Shown in pieces: positions 12,401 to 23,035 of a stretch of 64,000 bases of DNA. Where the stretch lies: the NCBI GenBank assembly GCA_035610365.1, contig CM069432.1, positions 69,816,520-69,880,519 on the forward strand. The letters are read 5' to 3'. The DNA comes from Aquatica leii. Its lineage: Eukaryota; Arthropoda; Insecta; Coleoptera; Lampyridae. The first letter of the stretch is position 1, and each line of letters opens with the position of its first letter. Below the pieces are notes generated by a model. It did not search any database and was not told the origin of the DNA. It worked only from the letters and a program-made list of their open reading frames with translations. A program made the translations under genes and the position numbers.

Positions 12401-15400
12401 AGTGATCAATGGAGATTATCTATTATTTGCTTAAAAAATGTTGTACTAAACAATTACATACATAAAAACATTGTTAATTGATAATTAAAATATGTAATCG
12501 CAGAATTTAGTGTTCTTCTCCTTAACTACATTTTTGAACTTTGAGGACATTTTTACGCTATGTAATCTTAACAAGAGTAAAACCTAGTTAAAAAATTAGA
12601 TACCGACGAGTAACGTTCATCAAAATATTTGTCTGTTAATATATAATTATAATATGCAATTGCAGAATTTAGTCCCCATAATTAAAATTTTTGAAATGGT
12701 GGACACCTTTACGCCGCCTAATATTAACACGAGTAATACTACTTTAAAAAATTCTGCGCTGACAAGTAATGTACATCAAAACGAATGTTTTCATGTACAA
12801 TACTCTTTAGCACCTAATTTTCTAAGGTGGTTTTACTCTTGTTAAGATAGCGTGTGAAGTTGTCCTCCAAGACCAAAATTTCAGCTTAGAAGACGACCAC
12901 CAAATTCTGCAATTACATATTTTAATTATACGTCAAAAGACGATTGTTTTGATGTACAATACTCTCGATCACCTAATTTTTAAGGTAATTTTACTCTTGT
13001 TAATATAGCGCATGGAGTTTTCCTCATAGTCCAAAATTTCAAATAAGGAGACGAGCACCAAATTCTGCGATCACATATTTTAATTATACGTTAAGAGACG
13101 GTTGTTTTGATGTACAATACTCTTCAGCACCTAATTCTTGAAGGTAGTTTTAATGTTTTTAATATAGCGCGTGAAGTTGGCCCCCGAGTAAAAAATTTCT
13201 AATAAGGAGACGAGCACCAAATTCTGCGATCACATATTTTAATCATACGTTAAAAGACGATTGTTTTGATGTACAATACTCTTCTCATCTAATTTTTTAA
13301 AGTAGTTTTACTCTTGTTAATATAGCACGTGGAGTTTTCCTCCGAGTCCAAAATTTCTATTAAGGAGACGAGAACCAAACTCTGCGATCCCATATTTTAA
13401 TTATACTTTAAAAGACGAATATTTTGATGTACATTATTTTTCAGCATCTAATTTTTTAAGGCAGTTTCACTCTTGTTAATATACCGCGTGAAGTTGGAAT
13501 TTTTAATCATACGTTAAAAGACAAATGAATGATTGTCCAACATAGTATAAACGTCGAAAAGGTTAATTTCGTAGCATAATAGTACTGCGATATAAAAAAC
13601 GAAAATAGTTTAATCAAATATAAATTAGTGAAAAAATATTATTGTTTCTTAATGAAATTAGTTACTTATCGTAAATTATCCATTCAATGTAGGTACATGA
13701 AGTGTAACTAATTATTATTAAACATATTTTATAATGGATTTTATACAATTGGATTACACAAAAAACTCTGAATTTATAAAAACATAATATTATTAATTAT
13801 TATGGTTTCAAAATAATACGTCGACAATTACCGCAATGCTCAAGAATAAATTCTTTTTTAAAGCGTTGCAAATTTAATACTAAAAATACATTAATTCTAT
13901 AGAATGGTGTAATACGATTGTTAAACGATTAGTTAATTTTAGACTAAATATTCAACATATATTTAGATAATCCATTTACACTAACAATTAGATTTAACAA
14001 CTATATCTTTTTTTAAAAGAATTATTTAGCATTTGTTTCTATTGTAATTAGGTAATTGCATTATAATCATTTTAAAGATTAAAACATTTCGTATATAATA
14101 TTCAAAAGCAACTGCAGCATCACACTTCTAATAAAAATGGAAAATCGTGGACATCCATTGGAAATTTCAGGACGTGCAGTTGGTTTGCATGATGCTGGAA
14201 AATCATCAACAGAAATTGCAAGCACACTTGGAGTAAGGGTAAGGTTTCTTTAGCCTTATTAATAGTTAAATTGTTTATATACTAAAGTTTATGTGCTTTA
14301 ATATATTTAAGAATAACTATCATTTGAGTTGAAAAAAATAGTCAATAGATTAAGAGACTGTGTAGATAAGAATGGTTTGTGGACCAAATACTAGGTTTTT
14401 TTATATGTAGGATCTAATAATTATTTGGATTAATTATTAATATTATGTAAAATTTTGTATAAAATATTTTTTTTTAAATAAACGAATTCTTGTAACAAAG
14501 TTAGTTAAAACTTGAATATTTGGTTTATTAGAAATTCCGTTTTATCATTATCTTAAAGAAGGTCTCATTGTTTAAGAATTTAAAAATATATACGATTAAC
14601 ACTTCTATTTGTTATAATTCCATTGTAATCACTTTATTGTATTCGTTTTCACATTTTCAAGCATGTATCGCCTCTGTTATTGCTGTAACTCAAATTTTAA
14701 AATAAACGAGTAATATTCAAGTCAAAATGAACTTGTCCTTTAAGAAATAATTAATCATTTATGTATTTTCAGTAGTATAACATTATACACCAGTTTTATT
14801 TATTTTTTGTGTAGGTATACGACAATACATAAGAACTTGATTTTAAAAGATTGCAGTAATTGCTTATGTATTTTTCTAAAGAAATGCTGTAATACCTTCG
14901 TAATCACTTCAAAGGATAATACTTTATTGTTGACCTTACCAGGGTTTTGTGCAGGTAGCGCGCAACGTAAAAGTCTACACACTGTACATACATATTTAAA
15001 AAGCATATTGAAAGAAACAGATCTTCTTGTTGTACAGACACGCAACTGGCACATTTTGTAATAAAAATAGATAAAAAAGTATCCAAAAATAACTGAATGA
15101 ATGTACGTTAGATAATATACTTCGAGATAATGAAGAAGAAACAGTTTTTAATTAAAAACGAGGTAAAAATATTCTTTTAATTAAACTAGAGAAAATTTTT
15201 GAAAGTGTATGAAACTCTAACAATTCCTTTTCATTTTAATTCTAATGCAATTAGTGCACTTTTAACATTTACTTATTTGAACAATGATTCAGTTTTTAAA
15301 ATGTGTGAATTAACACTTGAATAATAAAAAATCTTTCAAAGTACGAACAAATAAATTTGAGCAAGTAATTAGTAGGAAAATATTTTGAAAATATATAAAC

Positions 15401-15865
15401 AAATAAATATTCAAAAAGAGCTTGTTTTATTCATTTGACTTCTATGTACATGTTTATGTTGTTACTAAATTAATCAATAAGTTCGGTCTCTTTTTTTTTA
15501 GATTTGCTTAAATAAATAAAAGTGAAACAAGAATTTAAACAATAAACTAATATCAAGGATATGGAAATCAAACCAAAATTTGATTAATTTTAACATATAT
15601 TACAACAAAGATAAAAAAAATTTATTCCACGCATAACATTAATATTTAAGATCTTTAATTCAAAACCAGTAAACTAAAAAAAACCAAACATAGATATTGA
15701 CTATGTTATGAATGTTTATAAATTATAGATTTCATGATTAACCTAAATAGACATAGAAACAATAAAAAAGCTTACTTCATCGGTAACTTGTGTTGCTTTA
15801 AGTTGTAGCTCTTGTAGTTCGGACCTAGGTGCCCCATTTTCGGCAGCAGGAGCAGGTGCAGGCAT
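9383..15865 (-). CDS. Snap25: SNAP25, two 5' coding exons (gene continues off left edge)
   Basis: SNAP-25 is the Qbc-SNARE of the presynaptic plasma membrane; with syntaxin and synaptobrevin it forms the four-helix bundle that drives synaptic vesicle fusion. The start exon encodes 30 residues (MPAPAPAAENGAPR, then SELQELQLKATQVTDE) and the second exon 14 residues (SLDSTRRMLALCEE). Joined, they give the beginning of the first SNARE helix exactly as in animal SNAP-25. The break after TDE and the 42-bp second exon agree with the known animal gene structure. Both donors (GTAAGC, GTAATT) and the acceptor (TTTTTTACAG) are canonical. The 6.35 kb intron contains the Copia relic, the satellite array and the Tc1 fragment. 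The cysteine linker and second SNARE motif lie beyond the left edge. Confidence 0.92.
10138..12080 (-). mobile_element. Copia-type LTR retrotransposon relic
   Basis: In minus-strand order: gag near 12060-11820 (TLMKHWMLRKLDEGGDVKEH, then NNDQLTIMILHGIPSSYDN), a degraded zinc-knuckle and spacer at 11830-11390 (C..C-type region and DDAFAVSYTVLNVNSA), integrase at 11174-10757 (GPFRTESTGRAKYFVTFVDD, LQSDNVREYCNAEFNKYLSE, CTPQQNGVGERMN), the post-integrase link near 10740-10440 (TPYEKWATNKVNLNY, FFWDIQGSEKVF), and the acidic region just before RT at 10428-10138 (DDWKDAIE). RT and RNase H are missing, as are recognisable LTRs. Frameshifts are frequent. It lies in the first SNAP25 coding intron, in the same orientation as the gene. 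Confidence 0.85.
11203..11260. repeat. near-perfect 27-bp hairpin inside Copia integrase
   Basis: Left arm 11203-11229 begins ATGACCGCATTATCGTTCCG; right arm 11234-11260 is its reverse complement with one mismatch; the loop is CAAA. The duplicated arm is absent from normal Copia coding sequence at this point and breaks the reading frame. Confidence 0.9.
12087..12099 (+). repeat. 13-base C run
   Basis: Homopolymer at the 5' edge of the Copia relic, unusual in a strongly AT-rich region. It could be under- or over-called. Confidence 0.8.
12470..13530. repeat. head-to-head array of ~158-bp repeats
   Basis: Plus-orientation units start near 12792, 12951, 13109, 13268 and 13426, counted from the shared GATGTACAATACTC-type string, with spacings of 159, 158, 159 and 158. 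Each unit also holds TTTTACTCTTGTTAATATAG, AAGTTG or GAGTTTTCCTC, AAAATTTC, GGAGACGAGCACCAAATTCT and ATATTTTAATTATACGTTAA. Upstream, 12474-12785 carries about two copies as reverse complement (ATATGTAATCGCAGAATTTA, TTAACAAGAGTAAAACCTAG, ATGTACATCAAAACGAATG). The orientation switch lies near 12785. The last unit is broken off near 13500. It lies in the SNAP25 first coding intron. Confidence 0.9.
13531..14136. other. AT-rich intron, nothing recognised
   Basis: Very AT-rich; no coding or repeat structure is visible. Confidence 0.5.
14137..14253 (+). pseudogene. Tc1/mariner-type helix-turn-helix fragment
   Basis: 38 codons: MENRGHPLEISGRAVGLHD, then AGKSSTEIASTLGVRVRFL. The pattern G+.VGLH.AGKS..EIA..LGV is the first paired-like HTH of Tc1-type transposases, which binds the terminal inverted repeats. 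The frame ends right after a GTAAGG string that resembles a splice donor, and I find no second HTH or DDE/D domain downstream. It may be a lone relic or a first exon of something longer. It lies antisense in the SNAP25 intron. Confidence 0.55.
14254..15770. other. SNAP25 intron, nothing recognised
   Basis: AT-rich sequence with several small open frames that show no family resemblance and no coding bias. Confidence 0.5.
15776..15865 (-). CDS. Snap25: SNAP25 coding exon 1
   Basis: 90 bp, 30 codons, starting ATG at 15865 in a CAAAATG context typical of insect starts. It ends at donor GTAAGC (15770-15775). Four bases upstream of ATG lies an acceptor (ATAATTTTAG, AG at 15870-15871), so the leader is spliced. 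Confidence 0.92.
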
Positions 15866-16349
15866 TTTGCTAAAATTATAATTTTATGTTTGGAATGAAA
15901 ACTAAAACTAGATTTAATAGTTTGTATTTAGAAATTATACCTATTTGTTCTGAATCCCAAAATGAAATAAAAGCAAATTCCTACTAGAGGATTTCTGTTT
16001 TCAAAAACATATTGCATTAATATGAACCATTAAAAAAGTACTTATAAACTGTCTTCTATTTTTTATCTTTAAAAAAATTAAACCCATTATATTGACTAAT
16101 TCTCGTGTGAACAATCTTTGATAAGTTACTCTGCACTTTAGATACCGTCAAAAAATCAATAATTAGAGGACGGCCAAGACGCGCATTGACTGTAAACGTA
16201 TTTTAAATAAACTTCCGGTGTAGTAATTAGTTAATATTATGAACGAAAATTTCATGGGAATGCAGAACAACCAGTTTAACAAAGAATATAAATGATACAA
16301 TAAATTGTCAAGCAAAACTACAACATAAAAGAGATACGCAAAAACTCAC

Positions 16350-16440
16350 TTTTGTAAAGGAAATAGAGAAGAATGAAGTAGAAGAGTTTAATAACAATAA
16401 AAAATAACACTGACACTACAATTAAGAGTGAATTTCACAT
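16350..16440 (-). promoter_or_regulatory. candidate SNAP25 5' leader exon
   Basis: On the minus strand a good donor (AAAA|GTGAGT, GT at 16348-16349) follows a pyrimidine-rich segment containing no ATG close to the end. It lies about 480 bp upstream of the acceptor four bases before the SNAP25 start codon. The 5' end is not defined and the right boundary is approximate. Placement is inference; RNA reads would decide. Confidence 0.35.
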
Positions 16441-17194
16441 TAAATTGACAGATTTAACTGTCAAAGGAAGGGAGGTGGTGGCAACAAAAATGCCGACTGC
16501 ATTTGTTCAGGCTAATACGCGCATGTCCGTTACTAACAATGGCATTCCAAAACTTAAAAATCTCGTTTAATAAATAATTTTTACCGAGTAAATCTAAATA
16601 CAAAAATTAACACAAAAATTCATTTTTCTTAAAATTTTGTCTGTACAAACATCTTTTTTTACGTACTCTAGGACTAGTCTATACTAAGACTAATTGGATC
16701 CAAATCTGTATGAGCTTCTTTAGATTCAAATTTGTTTTATCTACTATACCTACATTCTTTTACAGAAAGAGCAGTAATATTTTCATTAAGTTGAGCTGCT
16801 AAAAAGTGCTTGCGACTAATAATTTTTGGTACATCAGCAATTATAGTAAACTTTCAAAAGCTCGATACATGCGTTTATATTATAACGAATTTTATAACTA
16901 ATTTAATTATACTAAAAATATTTACAAGTTTATATAACTACATAAACTAATTACATCTAAGGATATTTAAGAAAAACACTTACACTAATTTATATAGTAC
17001 AGCCACTCGAAAGATAATGTCCGCGGAAAACTTCAGTTTAACACTTGTTTATATTTAAAGTCACATACGTTTTTAATTCGTTGTATCACTGCCTCCTATA
17101 CTGTTGTATTTATCTCAAACACGCGTTAATCACTTATTTATTTAAATTTGAATAATCTTCTTAACACTGCCGACTTCGAATTATAACTAATAAC

Positions 17195-18963
17195 CAGTGT
17201 TGTAAATTATTAATATAAACTCATATATAGATAAATTAACCCAGTAAACACACGACGTCCCAGGGACGTTCGTTTTATGTCCAAATGATGTCTTTACATC
17301 CCGGGCTTTAAAACGGACCTGTATAGGATGTCTTTAATAGGACGTCCTCAGGATGTCAATGAAGAACGTACGATGGGATGTCCTATGCGGGAAAAAAACA
17401 AATGCAAACTTAGTGCGCGTGCCCACTTTCCTTCTTGTTCTCTGGTGCCTACTCAACACCCGTACGCTCCTTTGGTATATCAAAGTGGTACACTCTGTTT
17501 GCACCGTTTGCACTCTGTATTTGTTTTTAGTTGTGTTCTGGCTACTTTATTTATCTGTTCTTTATTTTATTATCTAACGTTTTTGGGTGTTTTAGTGCAT
17601 AAACAAATTTATTTGGTAAGTTTTTGGTACCTGGTATTTATTTATAATGTATAAAAATCATCATTTATAATTATTATTTTGAATCACTAAAAATTAATAA
17701 AAGTTTATTTAAATTAAAAGATCACAATTATTAATAATGGTGATTTAAAACCCCATCTCGCGCGCATACCTATGCGGTGAATTGAAAATATTTGTTATGT
17801 TAAAAAAAATTTTTTTACTCAAAAAATTATTTAAGGTTTAAAAGTGTGACGTTATCTCACGACTTTTATAGTCGCGATTCGCAATAAGTCATCCAAAAAT
17901 GTCAACATGACCGATAAGGCACAAAATGGCTAATTTAACTAAGAAACTAAAACGTTATCGCGTTCTTGGTATTCATCGTTATGATTACTGTGCGTATTCT
18001 CGTAGTTAAAAATACGTCTAGAAATAATTTTGTTTTTATCACATTCCTCTGATGAAATGTAAATGCGAAACGTATAAAAATTCTTAATGAATTTGCAAAA
18101 CTGACGCGTTTACAAAATCTTTTTTAAAAAACGATTTAAATAATTTTTAACTGGTTATAATCGATCATCTCTTATGATTTAATCAATAATAGAATCGTCA
18201 AAAAGATCAATCGATAATTCTACAAAAAAAGTATCAATTTATCAATTCTTTAATTTAGAAAAATGTAAATTCTAACTACATAGAAATACCAAAATAAGCT
18301 TTTCGTATTAACTTTTTTATCGACTCTACATGACGATTACCATCTCTTATGTAGTTGCATTGTTTCAGGCGCCACTTAAAAAAATCGGGAAGAAAGTATA
18401 AAAAACTCGCTAAGGAGGGCCAAAGAACGCCGGGATCGAGAAGATAAAAAAATGAAATTTAAATTTATTTTATTTGAATATAATTTGGATTATTATTTAA
18501 AATATAGTTTTATGTAATAAAAATTTGTATTTTATTTGATAAAGTTATTTTTTATTAAAAATATAATATACATATATACCTAGTACATATCCTACAGTCA
18601 TCTAAAAGGGACGTCCCGTTGCGGATACGCAAGGATGTCCTATAAGGACATCGTAGGGATGCACACACTTGTGACAAAAGAACGTCCCATGAATGTCCCT
18701 AGGACGTACACAGAACCAAAATGGGATGACTTTGGGACATTCAGTGATCCGCAAAATCATGTCCCCGGGACATCCTTGGGACATCCTTGTGTTTGTTGGG
18801 AATCTAGATTCATATTTTTTATCTATTTATATAAATCTAGATACTACCAAAAATGTATGTTATATGTATCTGTATAATATATATATAATTTTTGTAGATA
18901 ATTTTTTAAAGAAAAAAAATTTAACTATCTATATAATTTAAAAATTATTTATTTACAACATTG
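17195..18963. mobile_element. hAT-like nonautonomous element with 8-bp target duplication
   Basis: Termini CAGTGTTGTAAATTATTAAT on the left and the reverse complement of CAATGTTGTAAATAAATAAT on the right. CTAATAAC is duplicated exactly at 17187-17194 and 18964-18971, and removing the element rejoins the Gypsy LTR. Its own sequence is only about 45 bp on the left and 163 bp on the right, because another element sits inside. No transposase is present. Confidence 0.85.
17240..18800. mobile_element. inner TIR element rich in GACGTCC repeats
   Basis: Ends CCCAGTAAACACACGACGTC on the left and the reverse complement of CCCAACAAACACAAGGATGT on the right. Both termini carry clusters of GGACGT, GGATGTC and GGGACATCC within about 200 bp. 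The 1.2 kb centre has no recognisable protein. A related left terminus (GCACACAACGTCCAGTTTAA) is present at 27830. I could not identify a target duplication. Confidence 0.65.
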
Positions 18964-19109
18964 CTAATAACTGACTTATAATTTGTTTGTACCACATTTA
19001 TACATTTCTGCTATCTTTCGAGAATCTTCTATATTCTTTCGTGAACGTTCTAGACGTGGATAAATTTACAAAATCTTCGCAAATGTTTCACTATTTATAT
19101 GTGGTTTTC

Positions 19110-20499
19110 CAGTGTTGGGATGTACCTAGGTAAATGTACCTAGGTACAAGTACCTAGGTAATTTTTGTGTACCTAAGTACCTAGAAAGGTACTTATTAAT
19201 TTATGTACCTTTACCTGTACCTAGGTACTTTTTAGAGAGTACCTTTGTACCTAATAAAATAGGTACTTTTAAGCGTACATGTATTGTACGCTTTATATAT
19301 TTGTTTCGGACTTAATCACATTTGAAATTCTTAAACTTTCAAAAATAATACATGACCTACGCAATTTTTCCTTAATGATGCCCAAAGGGTACCGTTAATG
19401 TGTATAAAACTTCCTTGTTAAAAGTGCAAATGTAGGCAGTGACAGCACACTTAAAGACAGCCCTCGGATGAATAATTTACAACAACGCAATCGGAGTGTT
19501 AACATGAGTAACCGGGGTATCAAACCGAATGCGATAAATTTCGAAACGTACAAACTAAAATAATTTGGATAAAATAAAAGATGATTTTTCGGAAAAGAGT
19601 TGTGGAGTTCTAGGAAAAAGCAAACAATTATAACTGATTATATAACACAGTGTCATTATAATAAAATTTATTACGAATCGTATTTCTGCTTATATAAACA
19701 ATACGTGCTTAACGACTTATTCTAAAAACGACATATTTGACTTTGTATCATACTAAATTACATAAACATAGCCGAGAACGTAAGTATAACGTGTAGATAA
19801 CCAACGCCAACGGTATATAACATAAATGCTGTAAGCACGACCTGAACGTAAATTAAGGTGTCCTCTGTACGTCGAATAGTAAGTCTTCTCGGATAATAAG
19901 TACAAAACGAGCGGTCCCTTGAAGTACTTACTAACCAATGTCAACTGTATCAATAAACTGCCATTGATTACCTTTTCCGTTCAGTATCTTATAATTTAGT
20001 CCTAAAACCTTAACAGGTAACTTTTCATAAACATTTAAGAATAAGTAATCCTATTTTTATTATTAAATAATGCAATTCATACAATAAACAGCAATATCAT
20101 TGCTCTATAAACTGCAATTACAAAAGTTGTATCAATTTTAATATTTTTACCGAGATTCACAGAAGCTACTGTGTGTGTCATCAACAGTGATTAATATAAT
20201 AGCATATCGTGGATTGATTTGAATCATTTCATGCATTTTATAGCTGTAATTATTTCTATCGTTTTTCAATGAGATCGCACAAATAATAAGAGTTCGTTTA
20301 CTAAATTTGTATTTTCTATGATCATAAATAAGTACCTAAACAGTACCTGAAATTTTAAGGTACATTTTTTTTGTACCTGTACCTGTACCTAGGTACGTTT
20401 GTCAAATCTGTACCTGCACCTGTACCTAGGTATTTTTAAATAAATGTACCTGTACCTGTACCTAGGTACCAAAAAATGAGTACCTGTCACAACACTATG
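19110..20499. mobile_element. hAT-like element with GTACCTAGGTAC subterminal repeats
   Basis: Left end CAGTGTTGGGATGTACCTAG; right end ...CCTGTCACAACACTATG. TGGTTTTC is duplicated at 19102-19109 and 20500-20507 (up to TATGTGGTTTTC matches on both sides). About 15 copies of GTACCT or TACCTAGGTA crowd the outer 170 bp on each side. The 1 kb interior has no transposase. It sits in the same Gypsy LTR as the 17195-18963 insertion. Confidence 0.8.
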
Positions 20500-20620
20500 T
20501 GGTTTTCATGAATCCAGTTTTTGCAAATATAGTGATTGATTTCATTCATTTTCCCGAAAAAGTATCTTCACAAATAATGTGCACTTTGTCTTTTTATGTC
20601 ATCTGTTCTTTAGTAAAACC

Positions 20621-21132
20621 CTTGTTTATATACATTATAGTTAGACTGTGGTGCGATAGGTTGGCACCAACATGAAGTTGGCGTTTGCAATAAATCCAAT
20701 AAATAAGCAGCCGACTCAAAACTAAAGCCCTTACGTTTTCGACGTTGCACGTAGACGATACAGTAATCGCGAGTAATCTTTTTAATCATTTGTTTTACTG
20801 GAACATTGTTAATTTTATATTTATGTATATACGAACAGAATAGGTAAATATACGTTATTAAACCTTATAATTATCCGTGCCTATAAGACAATGACTGCGC
20901 TAAAATTGGAAACATTAATTTGGGTGCAAAACTGGAGTAATTTTGGATGCAAAGGCAAAATTGGCATATTTGGCGCTGCTTTTGTTAACATTACAGATTT
21001 CTAAGTTACAGATCAGTATATTCTGTTACAGTAATCTATAAAGATACAGTTTCAGTGTTTTCGAAAAGACATACGTACTTTCTTTATTACATGTACAATA
21101 ACCTTGAAAGAAAATGATATCTATGCACGATC
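20621..21132. other. non-coding, nothing recognised
   Basis: May include more of the interior flank of the Gypsy LTR; I see no coding signal. Confidence 0.4.
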
Positions 21133-21836
21133 CAGTGGTGGGTAAATATTTCAAATAAATCTATTTGAAATGCTTATTTAAAATAGAAAATAGCATTTTG
21201 TATTTTATATTTGAAATACTTTCTTCTAAAAATATTTTATATTTATTATTTGAAATAGACAGTGGAAATAGAAGACCAAAGTATTTTCTATTTGAAATAT
21301 ATTTATCGATTATAGTATTGAACGAACATCTGTTGTATAATAATTAGCTACTAGTGTATGTATTGTGACACCGATGACTAACGACCAAGTTTTAAGATGT
21401 TTTTTTTTCTGTGCGCAAGTCAGGAAACGCTTTAGAAACCGCGGTTTATATTTACTTAAAACGTGTTCAACGTGATTTGTGAACTTAAGATAATTAAGCA
21501 AAAAATTGAACTTTTTTTAAACCTATTGTTCAGAAAATACGATACATTGTTTTCCTATGCTGGGATGATTATGCAACCAAAACGGAGGTCAATGAGTGAT
21601 GATACTTTTGAAAAATTATTGTTAATCAAAGCAAATGCATGTTTTCAACATAAATAAATAATGTATGTGAAAAGCATTTTTCATTTAAAAACTTATTTGA
21701 AATACCTATTTTTCATTTTGAATTTTAAATGACAACGGTCAATTCTATTTCTATTTTGTATTTTAAATATGTTGAGCTAACCTATCTTATATTTTCCATC
21801 TTAAATGCTTTTTGAAAACCATTTTACCCACCTCTG
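21133..21836 (+). mobile_element. hAT relic, 704 bp
   Basis: Terminal inverted repeats CAGTGGTGGGTAAA and TTTACCCACCTCTG with one mismatch. Subterminal TATTTGAAAT/ATTTCAAATA repeats lie at both ends. The plus strand encodes the hAT C-terminal tail. A clean 8-bp target duplication is not visible. Confidence 0.8.
21463..21657 (+). pseudogene. hAT transposase C-terminal tail
   Basis: 64 residues ending LFSYAGMIMQPKRRSMSDDT then FEKLLLIKANACF. This matches the last part of the hAT dimerisation domain (+.FS.AG.I....R..+S..T.E.LL.+K.N). The SER part upstream is lost. It lies between the hAT-type TIRs at 21133-21836. Confidence 0.8.
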
Positions 21837-22349
21837 ACCTCTGACGATAACACTTATGTGATGAAATTCGGTCTACGTAAACAACTGGTATTCTGAGAAA
21901 CATAATTATTCCCCTAATAGAAGATAATTTTATAATTGAATGTACAGTTTCTAATTTGTATATATTTGTTTATAGAATGTTTATGTAGTATAATCAAAAC
22001 AATAAAATAAACTACCAAATTTACAAAATTTCTGGTCAAATTTGATATAAATTAGATTAAAGTTAACTAGTTAATGAATACACATGCTGATAAAAAAAAT
22101 ATAAAAGATAATTTGGGTGGGCAGGCATGTTTATGAACAGAAATATTCTACATGTTTCTGTTTATTGACATAATAAAAACACATCTGGGATCTGGTTATC
22201 TGTGATATTGAAGGTAATACTGGTATTATTTCTGACCGAATGGCTGCGTTTTTAACTATGCAGTGCACGCTGCTTAATAGAATCACGTTGGTACTTGAGG
22301 TTAACCGAATGATAACAATATACGAAATTCAGGAAAAATGCTTATTTGT

Positions 22350-23035
22350 TAGAAAGCAGTGAATACATACAGCGTGTATGTGATTAACTGGTTATTAATT
22401 TAGAAGGTGAAATCAAAGCGTCAATACAAGTTAAAAAAATTTATAAAACGTTTAAAAAAATCAGCATTTTGGGCCAACGGATCTGTAGCATTAAACAGTT
22501 TGTTGACACCGTTAATAAAAAGAAATCAAAAACAACGTTATGATGCTTCATTCACTGTTCTAAGAACTAACAGAATTCTTCTCAGAAATTTGCTGACAGT
22601 AAAAATAAATACAAAACAATGTTATCAAATCACATCACATCACATAAGACGTAGTTAATTTAATTTGTTGTTCTAAGAAGGCACGTGCTTTCCAAGTTAA
22701 TTCACGAAGATAACGTATTTACAAATGTTAAAATAATGTACCGTTTCGTAAATCAGTCAAATTATTTTAATAAATAAATAACACTGCAAAACAACTATTT
22801 TTAGAGTACAATGATAAAGTTTTTCACTCTAACCAACCGTATTGTGAATATTCAGCTCAAAAATGAATACAAAATAAGTTACTGATCATGTATAGAAACA
22901 AACCTGACAATAAATTAATAACATAAACCTAAATTATGATTACTATAAGCGGCGTTTTTTCTATGTAGTAGCATGCGTCCGGATTGTTACTTTAGTAAAG
23001 TGATAACATTGCCCGATTGAAAACAATCCATTATT
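22350..23035 (+). repeat. dispersed repeat family, copy 1
   Basis: Shares ordered blocks with 46866-47068 and 49197-49738: ACGTTATGATG, TTCACTG.TCTAAGAACTA, TTCT.CTCAGAAATTT.CTGAC, AAATAAATACAAAA, TAAGACGTAGTTAATTTAA, AGAAACAAACCTGA, ATGATTACTATAAGCGG.GTTTT and CTATGTAGTAGCA. No conserved frame is seen, so this looks like a nonautonomous or 3'-end repeat. Confidence 0.75.

Larger units (their letters stand above)
16850..20620 (-). mobile_element. Gypsy LTR (minus) cut by two hAT-type insertions
   Basis: Fragments 16850-17194, 18972-19109 and 20500 onward form one LTR-like sequence when the insertions between them are ignored. It matches the plus-strand LTR at 33960-34385: AACACTGCCGACTT with AATAATCTTCTT, TGTCCGCGGA, ACACTTACACTAATTTATAT, and TTCTTTCGTGAACGTTCTAG with ACGTGGATAAA are all shared as reverse complement. 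The copy ends near 16880 with an ATAACGAATTTTATAAC-like terminus. No internal coding region is attached on either side. Confidence 0.7.

Noticed and set aside
14807-15061. 84-codon frames on both strands
   Set aside because: They overlap each other on opposite strands in AT-rich SNAP25 intron and show no motif; chance frames.
17328-17654. 108-codon open frame in the GACGTCC element
   Set aside because: Frame and neighbours are repeats of the element terminus followed by low-complexity hydrophobic codons; no family resemblance.
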